From Nocardioides sp. (lineage in GTDB: Bacteria; Actinomycetota; Actinomycetes; Propionibacteriales; Nocardioidaceae): a DNA stretch of 64,000 bases. The DNA lies in assembly GCA_037045645.1 (NCBI GenBank), contig JBAOIH010000011.1, positions 225,786 to 289,785 of the forward strand. The letters run 5' to 3'. The notes under the pieces are model-generated. The model had not been told where the DNA came from. It saw only the letters and a program-made list of their open reading frames with translations, and ran no database searches. The position numbers and the translations under genes were made by a program. Below, in pieces: positions 27,097-34,546 of the stretch. Each line of letters starts with the position of its first letter. The stretch's first letter is position 1.

Positions 27097-28197
27097 TCAC
27101 TTCCTGACCCACCAGCGGAAACGGTCAAGGTCTGCGCGACGTTCCACGCCCGCTGCGTACGCCGCCTCGGCAAACTCGCCTGCCTCCTGGTCACCCGGTT
27201 CGCCGGTGTAGCCCGCGACGTAGTGAGTCGCCCACGTGTTGATCGGCGATTCGGCGAGACCCTTCTTGGCCAGCGCCGCGAAGACCAGGTCACGCGAGCG
27301 AGGCGTCGGGCTATCACGCAAGAGACGCCGGATCGAGGCGAAGCCGGTTTGGCCCTTGTGCAGGGACTCCTCGGCGTCATCAGCGCCCATGCCCTCAGTG
27401 AGGGTCTCCACCGCTTCGTCGAGCCACCGCTCGAACTCCGCGGTGTCGCCCTTGGCAAGGCGGGCACGAACCCAGCCTTCGCGGTGGCCCGCCAAATAGC
27501 CCACAGAGTCGGTCACCGTCGCCTTCACTGGGGCGGAGTCCAGGAAGGGAGTGATGTACCCGTCGAGAAAGCCGCGCAACCAACCGTACGCACCTACGTC
27601 CCCGCGCTCTCCCCCGAAGAGCGCGAGGGCCAAGTCGATGTCGTTGCGGACTTCGGCTTTGGGATAGACCTGGATGAGATCCATGAAGTTGGCGAACCAG
27701 CCTTCGGTCTCGGCCTCCCAGTCGTCAGGCCCTGCAGCACTTTCAGCACCGCGCACGACCTCGTCGATCACCCTGGTCGCGGTGCCGAGCGCCGCTTCAA
27801 GTCCGAAGTCGGCCATCGAGTCCGTCTGAGCTTGCTCCTCGGCCACCTCCTCGCTCGATCGGATCTCCTCGGGCAGCGTCTCGTGACGAGTCGTCCACCA
27901 CTGGCTACTCAGTTGTGCGGTCGCAGTGTCGGGGGCGGGGAACGTGTCGTTGAAGGCCGACTCTCCTGCAATGGACACGAAGTGGTCGCGGATGTACCGG
28001 CGTAGTCCCACCGTTGACTGCGGGTGGAAGTACGCGAACTCGTGGACAGAACTGTCCGCAAAGGCGTCAAAGAGCACCCGCAACGCGCTCTCCGGTGTGT
28101 CCGGATCGAGCAGCTGCAACATCCCGCGATTGAGAGCCGCCGCCGACGACGTGTCCACGTGCAGCCAGGAGACGTCGCTCGGATCGTAGGCCGTCAT
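27097..28197 (-). CDS. Unknown 366-residue operon protein
   Basis: A soluble, acidic, mostly helical protein without a recognised domain. Visible blocks are SSVHEFAYFHPQSTVGLRRY near residue 55, WWTTRHETLPEEIRSSEEVA near 105, and a C-terminal half with many Trp and acidic pairs (GWVRARLAKGDTAEFERWLD). The C-terminus is FRWWVRK. There is no signal peptide or membrane span. ATG 28197 overlaps the stop of the upstream gene (ATGA), so the two are coupled. It could be a structural or adaptor subunit of the AAA complex; this is inference from position alone. Confidence 0.65.
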   Translation of the reverse strand: MTAYDPSDVSWLHVDTSSAAALNRGMLQLLDPDTPESALRVLFDAFADSSVHEFAYFHPQSTVGLRRYIRDHFVSIAGESAFNDTFPAPDTATAQLSSQWWTTRHETLPEEIRSSEEVAEEQAQTDSMADFGLEAALGTATRVIDEVVRGAESAAGPDDWEAETEGWFANFMDLIQVYPKAEVRNDIDLALALFGGERGDVGAYGWLRGFLDGYITPFLDSAPVKATVTDSVGYLAGHREGWVRARLAKGDTAEFERWLDEAVETLTEGMGADDAEESLHKGQTGFASIRRLLRDSPTPRSRDLVFAALAKKGLAESPINTWATHYVAGYTGEPGDQEAGEFAEAAYAAGVERRADLDRFRWWVRK

Positions 28198-28721
28198 GAC
28201 TCGCGCTCCCACGGCTCGAAGGCGGTGTGATCGATGCCAGCCATGATGTAGCGCGCCCAGACTTCGCCGCCTTCGACCCAGTCAGGCGGCATCGACTGGC
28301 GCAGCCCCATCGAATTCAGCAGTTTGTCTTCCTCCTTGGTGATGACCGCGAACGTCGAGGAGCGCAGGAACCTCGCCATCTCGGCCGGCGTGGCGTCTGG
28401 GTTGGAGACCAGGGCATAGACCTGTTTTGACAGCACCTTGACGGGGATGACGTGTTCTCCGATCAGGCCCTTGCTGCCCTCGGCAGCCCGCGCCCGGGCG
28501 GCCGGAGACCAAACGGCGAAGCCGGGGAAGTATCGCCGGCCCTGCTTGGTGTCGCGCGGTCCGTCCCAATAGATGCTCACCACCATCCGCAGCAGCTTGC
28601 GTGCCTGCGAGGGGCGGCGTTCGGAATCTGCAAAGCACTGTCGCGCGACGTTGAGGATGACGGCTGCGTCGGTGAGGTCTTCCTCGGAGAGTTCGATTTC
28701 GGGGGATCGCAGTTGGGTCAT
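28194..28721 (-). CDS. Unknown 175-residue operon protein with an EHVIPVKVL motif
   Basis: The protein starts MTQLRSPEIELSEEDLTDAA and contains ILNVARQCFADSERRPSQAR, RYFPGFAVWSPAARARA and GLIGEHVIPVKVLSKQVYAL. The E-H-V-x-P-x-K-V-L string is reminiscent of the beta-strand and His of HNH-like nucleases, where an EHVxP.K/R motif is common, but I do not see the other metal ligands with certainty, so nuclease activity is only a suggestion. The start at 28721 is preceded by CTGGAGACCCC. Spacing to the lipoprotein-like gene upstream is 31 bp. Confidence 0.62.
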   Translation of the reverse strand: MTQLRSPEIELSEEDLTDAAVILNVARQCFADSERRPSQARKLLRMVVSIYWDGPRDTKQGRRYFPGFAVWSPAARARAAEGSKGLIGEHVIPVKVLSKQVYALVSNPDATPAEMARFLRSSTFAVITKEEDKLLNSMGLRQSMPPDWVEGGEVWARYIMAGIDHTAFEPWERES

Positions 28722-28752
28722 GGGGTCTCCAGTTGGGAGTGGTTGGTGTGCC

Positions 28753-29739
28753 TCACGCGCGGACAATGTCCTTGAAGCCATCGAGGGTGCGGATGTGCTC
28801 GATGAACGCCTGGTGCATCAGACGCCCCATGTCCGGAATCTCGCGGTCGTAGCCGAGTTTCCATCCGGCGAGGTACCTGACGCCGTCTAACTCAATGGCA
28901 CCCAAGGTGTCCAACACCTTGCGGTCGCGCTCTGCGTAGCGCCGCTGATAGGAGGCACTCCCCGTCGACGGGTCCTCCAGCAGGGTGTCGCCGACAAACG
29001 AAGCCTTGCCGACGGTCTCACCCACTGCCTGGCGTACGAGAGCACCAAACTCTTGCTTGAACTGAGCGACCGTCCTGATCTTGTGCTGAGCGGTGAACCG
29101 CTGCGCGATCAGGTGGATCGTGAGGTGCTTGCTCAACGGACCCACGTCTCCCACGAAGTACTTCGACCGCTCGTTTTGCTTGCGCTTGACCTCCTGCTGG
29201 GCGCTCTTGAGTTGGGGAAAGGGCGCGGCGATCTCGGCCAATGCGCGAGTGACCAACGAGTCGAGTTTGGGGTCTAGGTCGGCGGCGGAACTGAACGCCA
29301 CATATCGGCTCTGGCCGCGGTCATACGTGGCAATGAGGAACTTCTCTGCGGGCTGGTCCGTAGGGATCTTGCTCAAGGCATCGAAGACTTCTCGCGAGGT
29401 CAACGACTCGTGGATCTGCAGCGCCTCCATGTGGACGCGGTAGTTCTCAGCCTTGGTCTCGGCATCAAGCCGGTCAGCCTCAGCCCGTAGTGCCTCCGCC
29501 CTGGCGAGCTCTTCCTCCTTCTTGGCCCTCCTCCTGCGCCAGACATCGATCACGCCACCGATCAGCGCTCCCCCGAAGATCAAGCCGATGAGACCACCCA
29601 CGTCGGCGCTAAGAGGAATGCCCCAGAATGTCCGGCTGCCGGTCTTCATCGAGGTACATCCCGACAGGCTGGCAAGCAAAGAGACCGCCACGACGATTCT
29701 GAGGGCACGGTGACCGGGGCGGCCAAGAAGAGTTCGCAC
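28753..29739 (-). CDS. Lipoprotein-like membrane protein, first gene of the AAA operon
   Basis: From GTG 29739 the protein is 328 residues. It opens MRTLLGRPGHRALRIVVAVS and LLASLSGC, a good lipobox, then a second membrane span ADVGGLIGLIFGGALIGGVI. A charged coiled coil (RRRRAKKEEELARAEALRAE) leads into a soluble domain of about 200 residues with AEKFLIATYDRGQSRYVAFS and KYFVGDVGPLSKHLTIHLIA. If the Cys is lipidated, the second span would carry the chain back to the cytosol. A longer frame from 29808 exists but uses TTG and would put 23 extra residues before the signal. Immediately upstream lie the 51-bp palindromic repeats. I do not recognise the soluble domain. Confidence 0.65.
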   Translation of the reverse strand: MRTLLGRPGHRALRIVVAVSLLASLSGCTSMKTGSRTFWGIPLSADVGGLIGLIFGGALIGGVIDVWRRRRAKKEEELARAEALRAEADRLDAETKAENYRVHMEALQIHESLTSREVFDALSKIPTDQPAEKFLIATYDRGQSRYVAFSSAADLDPKLDSLVTRALAEIAAPFPQLKSAQQEVKRKQNERSKYFVGDVGPLSKHLTIHLIAQRFTAQHKIRTVAQFKQEFGALVRQAVGETVGKASFVGDTLLEDPSTGSASYQRRYAERDRKVLDTLGAIELDGVRYLAGWKLGYDREIPDMGRLMHQAFIEHIRTLDGFKDIVRA

Positions 29740-29849
29740 GCGTGCAGTAAAGCCCCGCGAACCGACGCCTCTCAGCCGTTCGGGGTAGATGAACGTGAAT
29801 CCGAACAAGTCCGGACGGAGTCCGGACGGAGTCCGAACAGTCCGGTCGC

Positions 29850-29980
29850 GAGCCGGGTCGGACGGTCGTCCGAAGAGGCACGGGCACGACCGCCCAAACC
29901 GAGCCGGGTCGGACGGTCGTCCGAAGACGCACGGGCACGAGCGCCCAAACCGAGCCGGGTCGGACGGTCGTCCGAAGAGG
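29850..29980. repeat. Tandem repeat, 51-bp period, each unit with palindrome GGACGGTCGTCC
   Basis: The unit begins gagccgggtcggacggtcgt and recurs at 29850, 29901 and 29952, giving about 2.6 copies; the full copies differ at only a few bases. Each unit contains the perfect palindrome ggacggtcgtcc. At 51 bp, near five helical turns, the palindromes lie on the same DNA face. The array lies just upstream of the first gene of the AAA operon, so it may be its operator. The period is also 17 codons, but I see no start or family support for a translated repeat. Confidence 0.75.
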
Positions 29981-29984
29981 TCCG

Positions 29985-30038
29985 CTAGGCGCGACCGCGG
30001 TCACAGACGAGCCAGATGATGTTGAGGAACGTGCGCAC
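29985..30038 (-). pseudogene. Truncated 5' fragment of a second yccF gene
   Basis: Read from GTG 30038 the sequence encodes MRTFLNIIWLVCDRGRA and a stop. The first eleven residues match the start of the YccF protein at 10032 (MRLLLNLIWLVF), including the upstream bases gctgaacc/gctggcc before the GTG. After LV the similarity ends, so only the 5' tip remains. This is a deletion or insertion scar at the edge of the island. Confidence 0.55.
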
Positions 30039-30199
30039 GGTTCAGCGTACGAGGTAGTCAATCGATCATCGTGGCTGCAAGACCTGGCAGGTGCACGTTG
30101 CACCCGCCCACCCACAACGAGGTGCGCACTGTCCTAGCCGCGAGTCACCCCACGCGGCGACAGTTGACTCATTCGTCCAGCCCAACGTAGGGAGAACTC

Positions 30200-30406
30200 A
30201 TGACCAACGCAGCAGACGTGGAGACGTACGACGTCGTCATCATCGGTGCGGGCATCTCGGGGATCGGCGCGGCCGCGACCTTCCGCCGCGAACTGCCCGG
30301 CAAGTCACTGCTCGTGTTGGAGGGACGAGAGGCCATCGGCGGCACGTGGGATCTCTTCCGCTATCCCGGCATCCGTTCGGACTCCGATCTGCACACCTTC
30401 GGCTAG
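30200..30406 (+). pseudogene. N-terminal fragment of a flavin-containing (Baeyer-Villiger type) monooxygenase
   Basis: The 68 residues begin MTNAADVETYDVVIIGAGIS with the FAD-binding GxGxxG, then GGTWDLFRYPGIRSDSDLHT, the signature block of class B flavin monooxygenases. Intact members are about 500 residues long; here the frame stops right after HTFG. A good ribosome site (AGGGAGAACTC) precedes the ATG at 30200. Sequence beyond 30406 belongs to another gene on the opposite strand, so the 3' part has been lost. Confidence 0.75.
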
Positions 30407-30738
30407 GAGACGGGAGGGATGGTGCCCTTATACGTACGCCGCTTCCCGCCGAACCAGAGCACGTTGCGGCCCTAGCTGAACTGGGTGACGGTGCGGCAGC
30501 CGGCCCTGGTGGCGAGGTCACGGATCGCGGTGTGGCGCGGTGAGACCCAGGTTGCGCCAAGGTCGACCTGTACGCCGCCCACCTCGCCGGTGAGCGAACG
30601 TCCGCCGACGCGGTCCCTGCCTTCGAGGATTGTGACGTCATGCCCGCGCTCGACGAGCCGCTGCGCGGCGGCAAGCCCGGCGAACCCGGCGCCGACGATC
30701 ACGATATCGACGGAACGGTCTGCGGTGGACTTCGACAT
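30405..30738 (-). pseudogene. N-terminal fragment of a flavin amine oxidase (MAO-like)
   Basis: From ATG 30738 it reads MSKSTADRSVDIVIVGAGFA, then ILEGRDRVGGRSLTGEVGG and DLGATWVSPRHTAI, which are the dinucleotide and R-R-GGR blocks of monoamine-oxidase flavoproteins. An in-frame TAG ends the open frame at 30472, but homology continues behind it (GRNVLWFGGKRRTYKGTIPP) to a second TAG near 30407, where it meets the monooxygenase fragment. Family members are about 450 residues, so three quarters are missing and the gene is dead. Two nonsense codons show decay by substitution, unlike the insertions in the IS next to it. Confidence 0.75.
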
Positions 30739-30931
30739 GGTGGCTCCCTGCGCGTCGGTGTGGGCTGTGCCGACCACCTTGCGGGGAGGGTGGGAGCCGT
30801 CACTACGACCCGACGCACCGGGATTTTCGGCTGGTGGTGCACGTTGCACCGCCGGTCGGTCGGGTCGAACGGTCCGGAGTCACCTAGCGTGCAGGACCTA
30901 CATCGATGCCCTCTGCGGCGGCGGTCCGGTC

Positions 30932-32235
30932 TGCTGCACGGATAGGTGACAACCGATCTGGCCTAGCCCGAGAGGTTGGGCTGGAAGGATGTTCACCGTG
31001 TCCAAGCCCTACCCCAGAGAGTTCCGTGACGACGTCGTGCGCGTCGCGAGGAACCGTGAGCCGAGGTGTCGCGTCTGCAGCAGATCGCGAAGGACTTCGG
31101 GATCCACTTCACGACCGCTGTACTCGTGGATGAAGAAGGCCGATATCGAAGACGGCGAGCGGCCCGGCACGACCGCGGTGCAGTCAGCTGAACTGCGTGA
31201 AGCCAAGCGCCGGATCAAGACCGCTCGAACAAGAAGTAGAAGTCCTGCGGCGGGCTGCCGCCTACTTCTCGCAGGCTCATCTGCCGGGAAAATGATGCTA
31301 CCCGCTCGTCCGTGACCTTGCCGCTGACGGAATCCCCGTCACGGTGACTTGCCGGGTGCTCAAGATCGCTCGCCAGCCCTACTACCGCTGGCTCGCCAAC
31401 CCGATCACCGACGCCGAACTCGACGAGGCCTACCGCGCCAACGCCCTGTTCGACGCTCATCGTCGATGACCCTGAGTTCGGCTACCGGTACCTGCTCGAC
31501 GAGGCCGCGCGACGCCGGCCAGGCGATGGCAGCGCGGACTGCGTGGCGCATCTGCTCGAACAACGGCTGGTGGAGCGCGTTCGGGAAGCAAGCGCGGCAA
31601 GGACGGCAAGAAGCCCGGCCCTCCAGTCCACGACGACCTGTGCGCCGTGATCAGACGAGCAGGGCCGTGACCCGGCACGAGTTCAAGGCCGGCGCGCAGC
31701 GAACGAGTTGTGGATCGGCGACATCACCGAACACTGGACCGAGCGAAGGCAAGCTCTACGTCTGCGCGTTCAAGGACGTGTTCTCCAACCGGATCGTGGG
31801 CTACTCCATCGACTCGCAGAATGAAGTCCCGGCTCGCGGTCGCAGCACTCAACAACGCCGTCGCACGACGCGGTGACGTGGCCGGATGCGTGGTCCACAC
31901 GGACAGGGGCTCGCAATTTCGAAGCCGGAAGTTCGTCCGCGCCCTGCAGCCGCCACGGCATGGTCGGCTCGATGGGCCGCGTCGGTGCAGCCGGCGACAA
32001 CGCGGCCATGGAGAGCTTCTTCGCGCTGCTCCAGAAGAACGTCCTGAACCGCCGCACCTGGGCCACCCGAGAAGACCTGCGGATCGCCATCGTCACCTGG
32101 ATCGAAAGGACCTACCACCGCCGCCGCAGGCAAGACGGGCTCGGCCGATTGACCCCCATCGAGTACGAAGCCATCATGACCACGCCAGCCACTCAGGCTG
32201 CGTGACCTAACCACTGTCACCAGATCCGTGCAGCA
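30932..32235 (+). mobile_element. IS3-family insertion sequence, decayed reading frames
   Basis: The element is 1304 bp. Its ends are an imperfect inverted repeat: tgctgcacggataggtgaca at the left and, as reverse complement, tgctgcacggatctggtgac at the right. A possible 3-bp target duplication, gtc, flanks it (30929-30931 and 32236-32238), typical of IS3 although three bases is weak evidence. Inside lies an OrfA/OrfB transposase. The right end interrupts the membrane-protein gene 32236-32715. Confidence 0.85.
30989..32205 (+). pseudogene. IS3-family transposase OrfA/OrfB, many +1 frameshifts
   Basis: OrfA starts at GTG or ATG near 30989 (SKPYPREFRDDVVRVARNRE) with an HTH and a leucine-zipper stretch, and OrfB begins near the stop of OrfA at about 31291. 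The catalytic DDE triad is recognisable in three frames: WIGDITEHWT, VVHTDRGSQF and DNAAMESFFALLQKN. To follow the protein one must jump forward at about eleven places, each time by removing one base (near 31064, 31071, 31117, 31220, 31465, 31508, 31590, 31650, 31744, 31820 and 31955). No deletion or nonsense codon is needed. As written no functional transposase can be made. Confidence 0.85.
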
Positions 32236-32715
32236 GTCCCCGTCGCCGCCGAGCTTCGACGTTCGTACCCTATCGCCGCTGAAATGCGCCTTGCGGGTGA
32301 TTAGGAAGACGGACGCACCACTGTCCGTGGATACCTGAACGATCTTCCAGCCGAGAAGAAACAGCAGTGGATTGACTTGTATGGCGCTCGTCTTGGAGTG
32401 CACAACTCCAGCGACCACGATGAACGCAACGTATGCCAACACATCGCGCAAGCTTGGTTGACCGACCGTCACGAACGGGAGCAGGTATCCGGCGAGATAC
32501 GACGCCGCTTCACCTCCTGCGTTGTTCACTGAGGCGATAACCATCTCCGGCCCGTTGGTTCGAGAATGCAACCAGATGATCCCGAGCAAGGCGGCGACTC
32601 CGGCAATCGCGAGACCGATGCACGCGTACATCAGTGCCGGTCGCTCGAAGCGAATCGCGAGGATGCCGAACAACGGCGCATACGACGAGAAGAACAACAG
32701 CGGTCTCTGCAGCAT
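32236..32715 (-). pseudogene. Polytopic membrane protein cut by the IS (possibly KwaA-like)
   Basis: The gene starts at ATG 32715 behind an excellent ribosome site (GAGAGGAGGAACG). The 160 codons before the IS encode four to five spans: LLFFSSYAPLFGILAI, ALMYACIGLAIAGVAALLGI, AASYLAGYLLPFVTV, VLAYVAFIVVAGVVH and NPLLFLLGWKIVQV. The frame then continues into the IS end at 32235, so the C-terminus is lost. The pattern of four short spans followed by N-P-L-x-x-L-G-x-x-x-x-x-V and a short polar strand reminds me of KwaA of the Kiwa phage-defence system; no KwaB-like gene is visible, and this assignment is tentative. It lies 52 bp after the DUF726 gene and is probably co-transcribed with it. Confidence 0.6.
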
Positions 32716-32767
32716 CGTTCCTCCTCTCGATGGGGACTGAGCGTAGGAGAAGGGTCCGACACTCGAG

Positions 32768-34397
32768 CTACCGCAGGTCCAGCCTCTTGGCGTAGTCGGA
32801 GTGTCCGGGAACCTGTGAGGTGACGTCGAGGTTCGCGATACTCGCTTGCTTGGTCTCCATGCCAGCGAACCCGGCTGCCTTCTGGCCACCCTGAGCTTCC
32901 GGTGTAGAAGAAGCGCAGGGTCTTGTCGTTGCGCGAGTGGTAGTTGTATGCCTTGCCGTCCACCGCGTTGGCCAACTGGTGCCAGGGGCCCTTCGCACCA
33001 ATTGCGGCACCGAGGAGGTGCATCTCTCGCACCCTGGCCGCCGACTCCTTCGAGCCGAGTGCCTCCGCGGCGCAGATCATGGCGCGTGCCCCGAGGCTGT
33101 GGCCGATGAGCACGACCTGATCGATGTCGGTGCGTGCCAGCAGATCGGCCACGATCGCACCCGTCTTGTTGGCCCGTTGGCGTGCCCGAAGCCACGGGTT
33201 CTTGACCAGGTCGACGGCAATGAGGCCGCCGGTGAGTGGACTGGCCCTCATGGCGGTTTGCTTGCTGGCGCGCATGGCGCCCTTCCGCAAGACCTGTCCG
33301 GCAACGTACCTCGCGGAACCACCACCGAGAACGGCCGACAGGGCTGCGAGGTCTTGGGCGCCCCAGTGGACTCGATAGACCGGTGAGTCTGGGTATCGCT
33401 GGGTGACGGGACGCTCCCAGTTTCCCCAGCCCGAAGCTCCTTCGGTCAGGAACCCTGAACACACGATTACCGGGACACCGTCGCCGTGCTGCAACTGCTC
33501 GATCGAGAACGACCTGTCTTCACGGATGTAGGCGTTGGTCAGGCCCATGCCCATCACGCCGCCCAGCCCGCCGCCGACTGCGGCTATCACCGCCGTACCT
33601 CCGGCCATGCCGAATGCGAACGTGCTGCTGCCGACCGCTCCTCCGCCTAGGAGTGCGAGCCCGTAGCTCGTGGCAGCAGCACCCGAGTAGCCGCCGACCA
33701 TCGTGCCGATCGCGCCGCCGACCAGCGGCGCCGCGAAGAGCCCGACTCCCGTCATCGCCCCAGCTGCCACAAGGGCCGAAGCGCCGAGCTTCGTGATGCG
33801 GGCCAGATTCGGCTTCGCATACTCCAGCAGGCTCTGGTACTCGGTCAGATCCGCGATACGTTCCGCTCCCCGATCGAACGCGGGGATGTCGTGCCGATGC
33901 TCGGCGCAGTAGCGCGGTAGACGGATCTTGCCGAAACCACGCGTCGCCATGCTCTGGCACTTCGGTGCGGCGCACACATGCGTGGCCGCTCCACACTCAT
34001 CGCACAGGTACGTCGCGGGGGTACCGCCGCCATCCACCTTGCGGTGGTGAACCTTGCTGAAGCACCCGGAGCACCAACCATCTCGGCCCTCATCGCCCAG
34101 GCGATCAACGAGGTCGGCGACGTCACAGGCGAGTTCGCCATGGAGTTCGGCTTGCTTGGCGAAGGCTGCCTTGCGCTCCGGGTGCTGAGTGCGTCGGCGC
34201 TGCTTCTCCTGCACGGCGTACGCCCACAGGTTGGTTGTCACCACCAAGTTGTCCTGGAGTGCCTGGCGACCCGAGAGGACCGGTGGGGCCCCGACGAGTT
34301 CTCCCTCGGCGGTGAGCTCCCAGCCCTTGTCCGTGCGCAGGGTAACGAGCATCCCGCCATGACCGCGGGGGGTGAATGACACAGTGGACTTTGGCAT
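32768..34397 (-). CDS. DUF726-type alpha/beta hydrolase with N-terminal zinc finger, frameshifted
   Basis: From ATG 34397 the corrected protein has 542 residues. Residues about 95-165 hold cysteine pairs (CSGCFSKVHH, YLCDECGAATHVCAAPKC, PRYCAEHRH), probably two zinc sites. Gly/Ala-rich hydrophobic helices follow (about 195-290). The hydrolase part has VPVIVCSGFLTEGASGWGNW, YRVHWGAQDLAAL and the Ser elbow VVLIGHSLGARAMICAAEAL, as in DUF726/TMCO4-like proteins. Near 32898 one extra base shifts the frame; removing it joins YNYHSRNDKTLRFFYTG to AQGGQKAAGFAGMETKQASI and NLDVTSQVPGHSDYAKRLDL, the family's usual C-terminus, with stop at 32768. As written the frame instead runs on to 32631. It may be a membrane-associated lipase or esterase of a defence-type locus; function is unknown. 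Confidence 0.78.
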
Positions 34398-34546
34398 TAC
34401 CCAAACATCTCGCAATCTGTGGTCACTGCGCAGGCAATCGAGCCAAGCAGAAGGCTAGCCCTCCGCCGCTGTCGGTGGGCCTCCCTACACTCTGGTCGCC
34501 TAAGAAGCCTCGCGACGATGCGCTATGCGAGCGAAGGGAGAACGGG

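Larger units (their letters stand above)
29740..30199. other. 460-bp stretch without an intact gene: repeats and a yccF scar
   Basis: This gap holds the short tandem repeat gtccggacggagtccggacg at 29812-29846, the palindrome array with 51-bp period at 29850-29980, a fragment of a yccF 5' end at 29985-30038, and about 160 bp before the FAD-enzyme fragment in which I see nothing but the AGGGAG ribosome site at 30189. It is the junction between the AAA operon and the accessory island. Confidence 0.7.

Noticed and set aside
16302..29739. A complete ESX/type VII secretion locus
   Set aside because: EccA-like AAA modules and a WXG-like protein exist, but EccB, EccC, EccD, a mycosin and a small WXG100 pair are absent.
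29812..29980. CRISPR array
   Set aside because: Units are joined head to tail with near identity over the whole 51 bp; there are no variable spacers and no cas genes.
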